A DNA stretch of 64,000 nt from Meloidogyne chitwoodi (taxonomy: Eukaryota > Nematoda > Chromadorea > Rhabditida > Meloidogynidae), in NCBI GenBank assembly GCA_015183035.1, contig JACZZP010000012.1:620001-684000 (forward strand). The letters run 5' to 3'. The position numbers were made by a program, and so were the translations under genes. The notes beneath the pieces are model-generated. The model saw only the letters and a program-made list of their open reading frames with translations, was not told the DNA's origin and did not search any database. Positions 1 through 11,632 of the stretch are shown piece by piece (within the stretch, counting starts at the first letter, position 1; the number at the start of each line of letters is the position of its first letter).

Positions 1-62
1 ATCCTATTATTATATAGATATAAAAAATTATTTTTATAAATTAATATTTAAAAAAATTTTAG

Positions 63-710
63 CCACTGGAAATTTTACCACTTTTAAATTCATTAATATA
101 TTTTGAACCAAAAGAAGGAGAAGAAGAATTAAATCAAATAACAAAAATAAATGGAGTAAATTCAATTATTTCATATCCTAATAATATTCAATATAAATTA
201 GTGAAATTAGAATTGAATTTAAATACAGAAAATTTTGGAGAAGCTTCATATATTGGAATTTGTTTAAAATTTAATAATCCTGGTAATTATTATATTAAAA
301 TAAATTCTGTTTTGATTGGAGAATTTTCATTTTACTTTTTTGTAAAAAATGAAGGAGAAGAAGAAAACTGTGTTTCACAAAATTTTATTGGAAATAATGA
401 AGAAGAAAAAAAATTAATTGAAAATTTAAGAAAAGGTATACAAATAGATGTTATAAATATTATAGAACCTATAAATAAAAATATTAAAATGTTTAAAATA
501 AGAAAAATGTTTGGAGAAAGAGCTTATCGTGTTGCTAAGATTAAACCTTTATTTGATGATGAAGACTTTAAATATAATTTAAAAGAAATAGAAGAAAAAG
601 AAAAAGAAGAGAAAGAAAAGGAAAAGAAGGGAAAAGAAAAGAAAGAAGAAAAAACTTCTAAAACAAAAAAATTTAATTTTAGTCGTGCTCTTGAAGGAAT
701 ATCTCTTTGA
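63..710 (+). CDS. 3' exon of a secreted Lys/Glu-rich protein (partial)
   Basis: An open frame runs from an acceptor ending ...ATTTTAG at 62 to TGA at 708-710, so this is the last exon and the 5' part lies outside the window. The frame is open from 63; the first in-frame start-like codon (GTG 201) is not a real start. The product is a beta-rich segment followed by a highly charged tail of [12 protein letters not shown] type and FNFSRALEGISL at the end. It is a paralogue of the gene at 54675-56635: shared blocks are KGIQI-V, IKPLF-D and FKY, then a Lys/Glu tract and a K-FNF/FNY ending. The family is not recognised. The relative has a signal peptide, so secretion is likely here too. A role outside the worm is only a guess. 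Confidence 0.6.
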   Translation, partial: PLEILPLLNSLIYFEPKEGEEELNQITKINGVNSIISYPNNIQYKLVKLELNLNTENFGEASYIGICLKFNNPGNYYIKINSVLIGEFSFYFFVKNEGEEENCVSQNFIGNNEEEKKLIENLRKGIQIDVINIIEPINKNIKMFKIRKMFGERAYRVAKIKPLFDDEDFKYNLKEIEEKEKEEKEKEKKGKEKKEEKTSKTKKFNFSRALEGISL

Positions 711-743
711 AAATAATATTTTTGATTTTCATCTATCAAAAGT

Positions 744-837
744 ATCCAAATTAGAGTTAGGAACGGGATCGGGTCCCGATCCCGTTTCCCGATTTCCCGA
801 TCCCGATTTTTACAAAATTCCTAACTCTAATCCAAAT
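744..837. repeat. Small inverted repeat with GC-rich palindromic core
   Basis: The arms share TTAGAGTTAGGAA (751-763) and its reverse complement (818-830). Between them lie tandem CCCGATCCCG-type palindromes, strikingly GC-rich for this DNA. It resembles a miniature inverted-repeat element. No clear target-site duplication was seen. Confidence 0.55.
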
Positions 838-1230
838 CAATTTTTTCTTATTTTAAGTGTCGGAAATTCCGAATTAATTTTTTACATTAATTATTTAATT
901 CTTTATTATTTTATAAACTTCGTTTTCTTTTTATAAACTCATTTTTTCTATTTATAGCTTTTGAATGGGACGATAAAAGAAAGTGCGATGGAAAGCCAGA
1001 TGTGTGAAAAAGAGACTGTTAAACCCTTTATTTTTGATTTGACGATTTTTGTATTTCACTTCACTTTACTTTATAACTTTAACAAACTTTTTAATAGATA
1101 AAACTTTATTTTTCTTCTAAAATATCGTTTGTGTTGTTTTGGGTTTTATAATTAAAGAAGTAATACTTTTTACTTCATAAGTTTGTTTTTAAATTTTCAT
1201 AAATTCTTTTTTATATAAGTATAAAATACT

Positions 1231-1297
1231 AGAGCTGTTCCAATTTAAAATAATTAAGACCAAAAAAACAAGACCAAGATACTTGGAACAGCTCTAG
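1231..1297. mobile_element. 67-bp inverted-repeat element with 8-bp target duplication
   Basis: Termini AGAGCTGTTCCAA (1231-1243) and TTGGAACAGCTCT (1283-1295) are exact inverted repeats. AAAATACT occurs directly on both sides (1223-1230 and 1298-1305), as expected of an 8-bp target-site duplication. The same terminal sequence AGAGCTGTCC bounds the larger element at 54015-54411. Confidence 0.65.
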
Positions 1298-1953
1298 AAA
1301 ATACTTCTCTATCTTTTCAGCCTTTTCACCAAAATGTATTTAGTATATCTATTAAAATATCCTTTTCATTTTATAGTAATTTTAACTGTTTTTTAGTTAA
1401 TTCCACTGATTTATTTTCCTTATACACATTTCCCCAAAAACTTTTTATTTTTTAAATTTTTACAAATTTTTTGCAATATTTGCAATAAAATTCAACATTT
1501 AATTATAAAATGATTTAGTAATTCATTCTAGAAATTTATTTATTTTATTTGGATAAATATTTTAAAAATGTTTTTTTTAATTTAAAATATAAGTAAAAGG
1601 GATTAAAATATTAAATAATTGGTATATTTTTTATTTTTCACTTTATTATCAACAAATTTTCCAGACACATTTAGTGATAAACCTCAAAGAATAATTAGCA
1701 TTTAATTTTATTTTTATAAATATTTACTGAATATTTAGAAAAAAATCCGTTTAAAAAATATAAAATTATTCAATAAAATTATTAAATAAATTTGCCTATA
1801 AAAGTTTTTAACATATTTTTTTCAAATGTCATACATATATGTAGAATCTTAGTTTATGAAAATTTAGTTTTTACAATTTTTTAAATTTTATTTCACAAAG
1901 TTTTAAATAAAAAAACACACAGGGCACATTAAATCTTAAAATAAAAATTTAAT

Positions 1954-4900
1954 TTAAAAAAAATTAAATTCTAAAGCCAAACAAAGTGTTTCTGCACTTT
2001 GTTCATTTGTCAGTCCAAGTGTTGATCCCAATTCATTTGAAGATACTAATGACCAATCATCTTCCATTGTTAAAGGGTCACAAATAAATGTACAATCTAT
2101 TTAATTAATTAAATTAATAAAAATTAATTAAAAAAAACCCGGATTTTCTTCAGCTTGTATAATTTTATTTTGTAAATCACCAAGAGTTTTAATTGAAAAA
2201 ATACTTGATTGATCAATTAATAATGAATTATTATTATTATTTTGTTCTTCATTATTATTATATGTTTGTTCACGTATATTAAATAATTTAAGTAATCTTG
2301 TTTTACATTTTTTACTTAATCCATCATTTAATATTAATAATAAACTTTAAAAAAAAATAAAAAATTAATTTTTTTAATTAATTAATATTTTTGAATAATA
2401 AAAAGACTATTTCTGTGGTTTAACAGAACAAAAACAACCAACGACCACCAGCATGCATCGAACCCGGGTAACACTTATTGCGAGCCTGTTGAGTTACCCA
2501 CTACACCAAGACAATGTTTTAATAATAATTAAATAAACCTTTTGATTTGTTCATCTTGAAAAAACTGAGGAGCCATAACAAAATGTCTTAAAACTGTTCT
2601 CCAATCATGAAAAGAAATACTTGTTGCTAATAAAAAATAATTTTAAAAAAATTAAAAATTATTAAAAATTATTTTAATATTTACGTGTTCTCAAATATGC
2701 AGAAAGTAAAATTTCTGCCCAACCAGCCAAATGTTTTCTACAAGAAAATGTAGGTAATAAACATTCATTGGAAACCAAACGAGTTAACTTAATTTAATTT
2801 ATTTTTTAATTTTAAAACTTAAAAAAAAACCTCAAGTAAAAGACAATGTAAAAGGCCTTTAGAATTTAATAAATGAAAAATTGGACTGAAAAAATTAAAA
2901 AAAAATAAAATTAAAAATAAAAACCTATAACAATATTGTTCTTCAGCAGAAACTATGCCAATATATTTTTGTTTGGAAAATACTTTAAAAAAATTAAAAA
3001 AGAAATTTTATTAAAAAAATAAAATTTACAATTTCCTACAAGTATTTGATTTTCTTCAATATTTCCATTTACAACAAAAACATCATATTCAGACTCGGCC
3101 ATTTCACTATTAATGGACATTTTGTCTTCTTCTAATGAATTTTGAGCCAAACATGTGAGGGCAAAAAATGGAATAAAACTTTGAAAAAAAAGAAAATTAA
3201 AAAAAATAAAAAAATTAAAATTTAATACTCTTCATGTGAATTAAGCAAACTTTCAAATAAACGTCTTAGAGATCCACTACTTCCACTACTTGAAGGAGAA
3301 TTAGTATTATTTAAAGGAAATTCAGTTAAAGATGAATTCTAAATAAAAAGATAAAATTAATAATTTTAAATAATAATAATAACCATTCGTCTCCATTCTC
3401 GAAAGCGTTGGAGAGCTTTACACATTCGATTATCTAAAATATATTTAAAATATTTTTTTTTAATAATTTAAAAATTATTTATTTTTTTGATAGAGTTGAG
3501 AAGGAGAATGAAGCAAATTTATTAAAATTATTAAAATAAAAATCCCTTAAAAAATTTAAAAATTAAACCAACTTAAATGTGATTGTAACAACTGTAATTG
3601 TTCTTCATATGATCCAGGTAATGCTTGTTTAATTGCATCTGTTAGAGGCTTTGACCAATGCTGAAACTTTAAAAAAAGAAAATAATTAAAAAATAAAATT
3701 TTAATTAATTAAAAAATACCCAAAGCCATTTTCGGCAAAATTTAATAGCCTAAATTAAATTAATTTAATTTAAAAAATTATTTAAAATCAAAACCTCTTT
3801 TAACATATTCATTGGAGGCATTTGTCCATGAGTTGCTTGATGTCTAATATTAACAACCCAGGAAGGAATATCCATCTAAAAATTAAATATTTAAATAATC
3901 ATTTCCCTAAGAAAAACCTTTCTCTTCTCTCTCTCTTTCTCTATTAATTATTTAAAAAATATAAAACCTTTCCAACAGCATTTCTTATGCTAATTTTGTG
4001 CATTCCTGGCTGACAAACTTCGTTTACATAATTTACGAATCTAAAATAAATTTTTATTTTTTTTAAAGATTTATTTAAAAGAGTACATATATAAAATTAT
4101 ATAAAATTTTAATTTTAAATAAAAGTTATAATTTAAAAAAATCTAAAAAATATTAATTTTAACAAGTTTTTTTAAATTTCCAATTCTTCCATTAAACATT
4201 TTAAATAAAATTTTCTTTATATTTAAAAAAGAAAAAAGTACAATCAAACAATAACATCTTCTTTAAAAAAAAAAAGAGATAAAAAAGTATTTACTACTAA
4301 ATAAATAAATATATTATTATTATTAGTAATCGTCATAGGTGGCAAAAAAGGAAGAAGAAAAGAGAAGGGAAAAGCTACCGACAAAGTGGGCCAATCAAAT
4401 TATTTTTATTATTATTTTGTGAAAAAAAGAGAAGAAAACTCTCTAAATGGCAAAATAATAAATGGCACAAACAAGGAAAGTGTGTAGTACAATTTTAGTT
4501 GAATACTTTTTACTTTAATAATCAACAGAAAGTTTTTTCGAAATAAAAAAATGTATTTTTCTTCTTCAAAACTTTGGCTTAAAAATGAAAAAATTAACTT
4601 TATTTTTTAAAGAAAAAATATTCAATATTTATAAAAAAATTTTTTGAGTTTTTAACCCAAAAAAAAAAGAATTAAAAAAAAACCAATTTTCTTAATTTTA
4701 TTTTCTGATATATTTAAATAAAAAATATTCTTTTCACGTGTTTCCCTTCAAAAGTTCATAAAAACAAAAGGAATAAAAATTCAAAAATTCAAAACTCGAG
4801 AAATATTAAAAAAAAACTCTTCCCTAAAATAACATTATTTCCCTCCATAAAATTTTCAACCACTTGTTCTCCTCTCTTCCAATTACTTTTCCCCTCAAAG

Positions 4901-7900
4901 TCAACCTTTTTCCCTTCTCCCAACAAAAAAACCCTCTTTTTTACCCATCCTTTTTTTGCCTGTTAAGCCACTTGTGTGTGTGTGTGTGTGCTCATTTCCT
5001 TTCCTATTCATTCATATAAATAAATATATTTATTTATTTATTCCCCTCTTTAAGTAACTCAATTCTTTCCTTTGCAGGTCCTCATAAAATTTTTTTTTAT
5101 TTTTCATTTTTTTTGTTGGCATCCAAAAAAAATGTATATAATCTTTAAAAATATTTTAAAAATCAAAATGTTTTTTATGAAATTAATTTAAAGTAACTTT
5201 GACGTTCCATAACATTATACCTAATTATTTAATTTACTTTTATCACTCATTGTCAGAAAAAAATTGTTCAAAAAATATAAAAAGAGGAATTGGAAAATGA
5301 TTTTAGATTATAAAAAATTTTGGAAAAAGAAAAAACTTTTTATAAGGTGTTACAATGGAATTTTATTTAAATTAAATTTTTTAGATAAAAAACAAATAAA
5401 AAATTAATTTTTTAAATTAAAATAATTCACCAAAATGTTTAATAAAAATAAAATAAATAAATAAATTGGTTTAGTGTGCCTTTTAGAGAGAAAAAATAAA
5501 ATTTAAAATGTTTTAATTTAAAAACAATTTTATTTATTTCTTCCAAGTACCCTTTCCTTTCCTTTCCTCTCTTCTCTTTTTTTTTACTCAATGAGATACC
5601 AAAAATAAAAACCAGAGTTTATTTTTTCCAACTCAAAAATTTTAAGATTTTTCTCATCTTTTTTTTCTCGTTTTAATGGACCACCTAAATATTTTTCTTT
5701 TTTTAAACAAAACAGTTCTTCTTATTTTAATAGTCCACTTTAGGGTCATTCAATAATTTTGTGCTAATGAAAAAAAATAAACGATTTTTTTAATGGACAA
5801 ATTTTCAGCTTGAGTAAAAAATTTAAAATGTCCAAAAACAAAAAATAGCCAAAAAAATTTCAAAAAAAAATTTTATAAAAATCAATTTTAGAGCTTAAAA
5901 TGTATAATAAATTTATTTATATTATAATTATTAATTTTTTAATATTCATGGAAAGGCTAAAAATTATAGAAGGTAAGTCAAAATTAAAAAAAATTTTTAG
6001 TATTTTTTAATTATGTAAAATAAAATCCGCAATTTTTTGTCCGCAACTTTTATAGGTAATTTAGTTTTATTGCATCAAGTTAATCTTCTTTTTACATATT
6101 CCCTCCATATAAATCCGCAAAGGTAGAGCTGTCAATTAGTTACCAGTATTTTGTTCCAAAGTTAACTTGCGGACAAAAATTGCGGACTTAATGTATACAA
6201 TTAAAAAAATTAACTTTTTTTTTAATTTAAGCAATAAGTTGTTATGATTGCCGTTCGGAGGACATATCATGCAATGTTGGGGAATGTATGGGTGCTACTT
6301 GTGTAAAAATGGAAACTTCAAATATTGATAATGGTTAGTAGAATATTTTAATATTTAGAGGAGAGAATTACCTAATTTTTAATTTTTAGAAAGAAAAACT
6401 GTCTCAAAAGCATGTAGTAACGATTACGAAGATAATCATTGTAAACAAACTTATTTGGGCCCAAAAATAGTTCTTAGATGTACTTGCGATAGCAATTTTT
6501 GCAATGGAGATAAAAACTTAGCAGCAGCAGGATTACACCAATCAGCAATGGATGGAGCAGATTATAATAATTATTCAAAAATAATGATAATAACCTCAAT
6601 AATTATTACAAATATTTTGTATTTATGGATAAGATTTTGTTATTTTTAATGTTAAAGATAAATAATAATAATTTTTAAAATAAATAATATACAAAGAAAT
6701 GAGAAGATTTAGTTACTACTACACAATCGAGTAGATAAAAATATTTTAAATTTAAATATAATCCAAAGAAATTATTCAAAGCAAAGAAAATCAAAGTTAG
6801 AAGAAAGTAGAGTCACTTAAAGTTATTAAAGTTAAATAAACTTTTCTGAATAATAAATGACTCTCACTAAAATCTCAAAAACCTTCACAAAATATCCTTA
6901 ATAATTTAATTTTTTGGGAGAAAAGTATTTTTTTATTTATTATAAAAATAAATAAATTTTACCTTATTTTAATATAAATAAAATAAAAAAATACCTTATA
7001 ATAACAGAGCCAAGAATTAATCCAATATCAGCATTATCCAATCCAATACTTCCTTTAGAACTATGTCGTTTTTGGTCAAGAATTAAAGCTCTAAGAACAA
7101 GTTCAGAAATACTGATAAAAACGGGAGTGTCATGCCACATTCTATAAATATAAAATGGAAAAATTAATTTAAAAAAAGGAAAATTGTTAAAAAATAATTT
7201 TACTAATTTTTTGGGGGGAATTATCTTTTTTTTAATACCCTAACATTAAATGAAAAAAGAGGCACATTTTTGGTCAGTCGTTAAACCGTCCGTTGCCGCC
7301 TCTTAGGCAGTGCCTCTGGCTTTTAAAACAACAGTTTTTGCTGTTATTTTCAGGTAAATAATTTTTCAAAAATTAAAAACCTTATTTAAAAAATTGTCAA
7401 ACTGTTCTCCGGACATGTCCTCCAATATATTTAACTTACCTGATGTTAAAAGGAGAAGCAAAAGTAAATTAATAAAAGGAAACAGAAATAAATAAGGTTT
7501 TTCTTTTCGTCAAACATATTTTCACGAAAAAGTTTCAACAAAAATTTTGAAGAACTCCTTTTAAGGTTTCAGATAAAAATTTAATATTTTTTCGAATGGT
7601 TAATGTTGGCCCGATTTGCTTGCTCCTTAACACGCTAGTTTTCATCAACATTAATCGGGTTCAATCCATCAAAAAAAAGTTTTTTAAAAAATAAAAACCT
7701 GCACAACCACATATTCATAATATTTGTCAATTCCATCAAAGTTTGGTGATCTTCATTCATAAATTTACGTTGAACATACTTCCACTCTACTCTAAAATTA
7801 AATTTATTTTTATAGTGTTAAATCAAAATTAAAATAAACTCTGTGAAGGGAATTAGCTTTTTAGTTCCATCACAAGGTAAAAATTGTCTTTTTCTTTTTC

Positions 7901-8093
7901 TTGGAGTCAAATTATTATTTAATTTAACAATTGATTGTTTTTGATTAACTGAAACATTTGGAAGCGAAAGTGAGGAAATTTGTTGTTGTTGTTGAAGTGA
8001 AGAATTTGAGGTAGCAATTGTAGTAGATGATGGAAGTGGAATTGAAGAAATTTTAAAAGGAAATTGAGAAAATCCAATTTTATTACGTTGCAT
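1954..8093 (-). CDS. las-1: LAS1-like ribosome biogenesis endonuclease
   Basis: LAS1 family (LAS1L in human): the HEPN-type endoribonuclease that cuts ITS2 in pre-60S rRNA in the nucleolus, together with a polynucleotide kinase partner. Sixteen exons, all phase-consistent: 7840-8093, 7699-7791, 6995-7141, 3968-4040, 3795-3875, 3720-3749, 3573-3666, 3384-3433, 3229-3338, 3030-3178, 2925-2982, 2831-2885, 2685-2787, 2539-2626, 2139-2344, 1954-2096; about 577 aa. The N-terminal block FTEVEW...RFVNYV and the block IPSWVVNIRHQATHGQMPP match the family, and the HEPN motif R-x4-H is seen as RHQATH (R200/H205). The start is ATG 8093; a TTTTTCAG acceptor lies 15-16 nt upstream, fitting spliced-leader addition. 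The basic patch PRKRKRQF near residue 70 could be a nuclear signal. Intron 3 (4041-6994) is unusually long and hosts another gene. The C-terminal half is poorly conserved and assigned by frame only. Confidence 0.9.
2410..2515 (-). mobile_element. tRNA-related (SINE-like) sequence in a LAS1 intron
   Basis: On the minus strand, an A-box match TGGTGTAGTGG (2498-2508) is followed by a B-box-like GGTTCGATGCA (2454-2464), the internal RNA polymerase III promoter pair. The tRNA cloverleaf cannot be folded well (acceptor and T stems do not pair), so this looks like a tRNA-derived SINE or a decayed tRNA rather than a working tRNA gene. It sits between LAS1 exons 14 and 15, in the sense direction. Confidence 0.5.
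5900..6649 (+). CDS. Small Ly6/uPAR-like (three-finger) GPI-anchored protein nested in the LAS1 intron
   Basis: Three exons: 5900-5972, 6232-6333 and 6390-6649, both introns phase 1, giving 144 aa. Exon 1 is a signal peptide (MYNKFIYIIIINFLIF). The mature part begins ISCYDCRSEDISC and ends with the three-finger signature CTCDSNFCNGD, with spaced cysteines between. The last about 20 residues are hydrophobic, as in a GPI-attachment signal. Such proteins sit on the outer cell surface and modulate receptors and channels; the partner here is unknown. The whole gene lies in intron 3 of LAS1 on the opposite strand. The cysteine pattern and the phase-1 intron resemble the modules of the large gene at 43532-47548. 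Confidence 0.8.
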
Positions 8094-8540
8094 TTTGATA
8101 AAAATAACTGAAAAATGAGTTAAAATCTACTCATTAAAAATTTAAAAAAAACATTCAAAACATTGTTTTCTAAAAAATTTTCAAAAAAATAATATGTATT
8201 TAAAAATTTGTATATTAAATGAAAATTTGGTGAATTGAAATATTTCATTTAATTTACAAAATAATATTTTAAATTTCATAATGGTAAAATTACTAAATAT
8301 ATAAAAAATGATTAAAAATCAGAGTTTTTTAGGATGATTTAGATTCTTTATCTTTTTTTTAAATTTAATTTTAGAATTGTAGTCATTTACTAAAAAATAT
8401 ATTATTTTAATTTGTTTTGTAATTCTATCATTGTGGCTCAATCAAATAAGAGAACTAAATCGAATTGTGGTGCCAACGCGCAAAGTGAATTCAAAGACGA
8501 ATCAGAACGATTAGCAGATCAGTTAAAACACAAAGTGAAT
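8094..8540. promoter_or_regulatory. Shared upstream region of divergent LAS1 and DCN1 genes
   Basis: LAS1 reads left from 8093 and DCN1 right from 8541, so the 447 bp between must hold both promoters. A TTTTTCAG trans-splice-like acceptor precedes the LAS1 start. The frame upstream of the DCN1 start stays open back to about 8412 with no ATG in frame; it may be 5' UTR or a missed first exon. Confidence 0.45.
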
Positions 8541-9660
8541 ATGAGTAGATACGCAAAGGATAAAAAAGAAAAGGTTTTCTTTTTAAACATTTATCTTAGA
8601 TTTTTATCAAAATACTTTAATTAGGTTCGTCAATTTATTAATTTTACTCAAACTAGTGAAAGCACAGCAATCCAATGTTTAACAAATGCCAATTGGAATT
8701 TAGAAATGGCTTGCGATATTTTCTATCAAAATCCTTCTTATTTTTCTCAGGTTGACAATTCTGTGGATAACCGGCGATTGGACCAATTCTTTCAAAAATA
8801 TGCTAACGGTTTTTCTGAATTTTGTAATTTTCTTAAGGATTTTGGAAGTTTTTAGACCCAAAGGATTTAGCACAAAAAGTTGAGAATGGTCGAATTGGTC
8901 CTCACGGAATGGTTCGCTTTTTGCGTGATCTTGATGTAGATCCAACTAGTCGATTGGCATTGATTTTAGCTTGGAAATTGAAAGCTGAGCGACAATGCGA
9001 GTTTTCTCAAAAAGAATTTCGTGATGGAATGAATGCATTAAGGTTTTTTATTTTTTTTTTATTTAATCATAATGAGGCCTTTTTAAGAAAGAAATGTAAA
9101 ATAATTTCTATTTTTCATTTCAAATATATTAAAATTTTTTAAAGTGCGGACAACTTAGAAAAGCTAAAACAATTATTGCCAAATATTGAAAGGAAATTAT
9201 TAGAGGATAAAAGCCAATTTAGAGAATTATATCAATTTGCCTTTAAATATGTTAAACTTGCAAAACAATCAAGCATGGAATTAGATACTGCTATTAATTG
9301 CTGGAGAATTTGTATTTTTTCATATATTTACTAATTCCTTTTTATTTATTTTTTAAGTGTTAGGAAACACAGACTCACGTCTTTCCAATTGGATTGAATT
9401 TTTGCGTTTGAAAAAGGTCCGTGGAATTCCTAAGGATACCTGGAATTTATTTGTTGATTTTTTGACAAATATCTCAATGGATTATTCAAATTACGATAGC
9501 GAAAGTTTGGCATTTATTTAATTTTATTTTAATGTTTATATCCTTATAAATCTAAAAATTATTAAAAAAAGGTGCTTGGCCTGTTCTTATGGACGAATTT
9601 GTTGAACACGAATTGAAGAAAATTGCAAATAACCATACTGCTAATAATAATAATAATTAA
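8541..9660 (+). CDS. dcn-1: DCN1-like cullin neddylation factor
   Basis: Scaffold-type E3 that binds cullins and the E2 UBC12 to speed NEDD8 transfer onto cullin-RING ligases. Exons: 8541-8573, 8625-8808, 8856-9042, 9145-9311, 9358-9504, 9572-9660; 268 aa, close to animal DCUN1D1. A UBA-like domain lies at about residues 12-50 (VRQFINFTQTSESTA, then NWNLEMACDIFYQNP). The PONY/DCN domain follows: DLDVDPTSRLALILAWK, then CEFSQKEFRDGM, IPKDTWNLFVDF and AWPVLMDEFVEHEL. The acidic and aromatic residues of the cullin-binding pocket near the C terminus look intact. One family Gly before AWP reads Ser because of the splice phase. The start was chosen because family members begin just before the VRQF block. 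Confidence 0.92.
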
Positions 9661-10368
9661 TATTTGTAACAAAAATATAATTTGGCCATTCAACAAAAAA
9701 AATGTAATTTTTTGTTAATTAATTTTTATAAAAACAATTTTTTATTTAGAAATTTATTGTCTCGCCATTTTGAACTTGTAATATCGATGTAAATCTATAA
9801 ATTTTTTGACATTTATTTAATAATGGAATATTTCTCAAAAGTTCTTTTTTGATATGGTCCATAATTTGTTGCATTTGTTAATTACCGGAAACATCATTTT
9901 GCTATTTTATTTCTTTGCTAATGATGTTAGTAAAGACAACACTTTTGTAATTTTCTGTGTTGTTTTTCCCCTATTTATTAGCTTGAAAAAATGCAAAATA
10001 TTTGTTAGCGATTAAAATAAATTTTTTTTTTCAATTATTGAAAAAATAGGAGATTTTGAATTGTTTAATAAAATAATCTCAAACCATTAATTTGGTTTTT
10101 GAAGCCTATCTTACTTCCATCCGCTCATATAAATACATAAACTTGTTTTTTCTTTGGATCCAATAATGATTCATTTATTTTTTTGATTAAAGAAAAATAT
10201 TTTTTTATTTTAATTTTTCTATGATTTTATATCATTTTGATTCTTTTTTATTTTAATTTCTAAATTTTTCTATTTTTATTTACTATAAACAAAAACAAGC
10301 ATTGTAAATCTGATTTTTAATTTAGGCATTTTTTCTTAATTAAAGTTTATTAAAAAACAATTTTTTCA
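9661..10368 (+). other. Intergenic region upstream of LAMTOR5
   Basis: AT-rich with long T runs and no supported coding sequence. It separates two + strand genes by about 0.7 kb, so it holds the DCN1 3' end and the LAMTOR5 promoter. Nothing else was recognised. Confidence 0.5.
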
Positions 10369-11315
10369 ATGGAAAAACGTATGGAGGAATGTGCAGATGA
10401 AATGTAGTATATTTATGAAAATATTAGAAATGTGAAAGAAATAATTTTTAATTACTTAAATATTATTTTGTTAAAAAATATCTTTCACATTTCTAATAAT
10501 AAAGTGTTTTTAAAAATTATTTTATTTTTTAGTATGACAGAACGTAATGTTTGCGGTGTTTTATGTACTGACATAAATGGTGCCTTATTTGTTAGCAGAG
10601 GAACTTTGGTATCACAAAATTGTGCTGGAGTAATTTCTCAACTTGCTAATAAAGCTGCTTTACATGAACCAAATTTACGGGTTTATTTTTTATAAAATTT
10701 TGAATTAAATAATTTTTTGTTTTTTCTCTTCTATTTTTTTTAAATGAGTATATAATTTAAATATTTAATTTTCTTTTCAGTCTTTGGCTGTTTCTTTATC
10801 TGGTTCTGCTAACTCTCCAACGGCATCATCTGCTTCCTTGTTAAAGAATAAAACAGCCGCAAATCAAGGTTAATATTAGTGAGCGGAATGATTCTGTTAT
10901 TCGGGTAAAATGGTCTCTATCTTCACACACACTCTCTCATTCTTTTTTATGCATCTTAGACCATTCTCCGACTCAACCCGGTCATACCCGGTTTTAAAAG
11001 CACGGCTGTATAGACAGACACCATTTGCGGAATTTACCGCACATTCTTCTCTGTGTCTGTCTATACAGCCGTGCTATCAAAACCGGGTATGACCGGGTTG
11101 AGTCGGAGAATGGTCAAAGATGCATAAAAAAGAATGAGAGAGTGTGTGTGAAGATAGAGACCATTTTACCCGAATAACAGAATCATTCCGCTCACTAGTT
11201 AATATAATTAAAAATTATTTTAAAAGAAAAGATTAAAATTTATTTTTTTCTAGAATCTAAATTGTTAATCAAATCTAATGGTGTCATTACCGTTGCAGTT
11301 CATGTGTGCAAATAA
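10369..11315 (+). CDS. lmtr-5: Ragulator complex subunit LAMTOR5
   Basis: LAMTOR5 (HBXIP) is a roadblock-fold subunit of Ragulator, which anchors Rag GTPases and mTORC1 on the lysosome surface. Exons: 10369-10403, 10533-10680, 10781-10868, 11254-11315; 110 aa. Family blocks: NVCGVLCTDINGALFVSRGT, then AGVISQLANKAA, and the C-terminal NGVITVAVHVCK, matching human VGVLCTD, AGVISVLA and DGITVAVHK. A Ser/Ala-rich insert (GSANSPTASSASLL) enlarges the loop before the last strand compared with human (91 aa). The last intron (10869-11253) carries a foldback transposon inserted exactly at the splice donor; the duplicated target sequence begins with the donor GT. Confidence 0.9.
10877..11197. mobile_element. 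hAT-like foldback MITE in LAMTOR5 intron 3
   Basis: About 321 bp, nearly all of it a long inverted repeat (arms about 140 bp with a short loop near 11030). Termini are TAGTGAGCGGAATGATTCTG and its complement. GTTAATAT stands directly on both sides (10869-10876 and 11198-11205). An 8-bp target duplication and TAG-type termini suggest hAT mobilisation; no transposase is present. Confidence 0.85.
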
Positions 11316-11632
11316 TTGATAATAAATTTAATTTTATGATATTTTCATTATTTAAATAAAAAAGATTTTGCTTTTAATTGTAAATATTTACTTCAAAATT
11401 ATGACAAACTTTATTTATGATTGAAATAAATTTTAGACCAAAAATGTTAAAATATTTTAAAATAAAGGGGCTTAAATAAATTGTTTTAAAGACTGAATTT
11501 AGTATATAAAAATATATGGAATAAGAGAAAGAATATTTAACCCTTTGATGAGCTTAAAAAAGCCCTTCATTCTGCGAAATTTTTGTTATAAATTTCAAAA
11601 CAATGTTTTAAAGTATATTTTTTAGTTATGAT

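Larger units (their letters stand above)
711..1953. other. Intergenic, AT-rich, with two small repeats
   Basis: No coding frame with nematode-like splice sites was found on either strand. It lies between the end of the Lys/Glu-rich gene (+) and the end of LAS1 (-), so it is a convergent 3' region. It contains the GC-rich palindrome at 744-837 and the 67-bp inverted-repeat element at 1231-1297. Confidence 0.6.

Noticed and set aside
524..739. Minus-strand open frame rich in Phe/Ser
   Set aside because: Exact antisense of the Lys/Glu tail of the + strand exon; composition follows from the complement of GAA/AAA runs.
10910..11092. Open frame of 60 codons
   Set aside because: Lies inside the foldback MITE at 10877-11197; both arms create chance frames.
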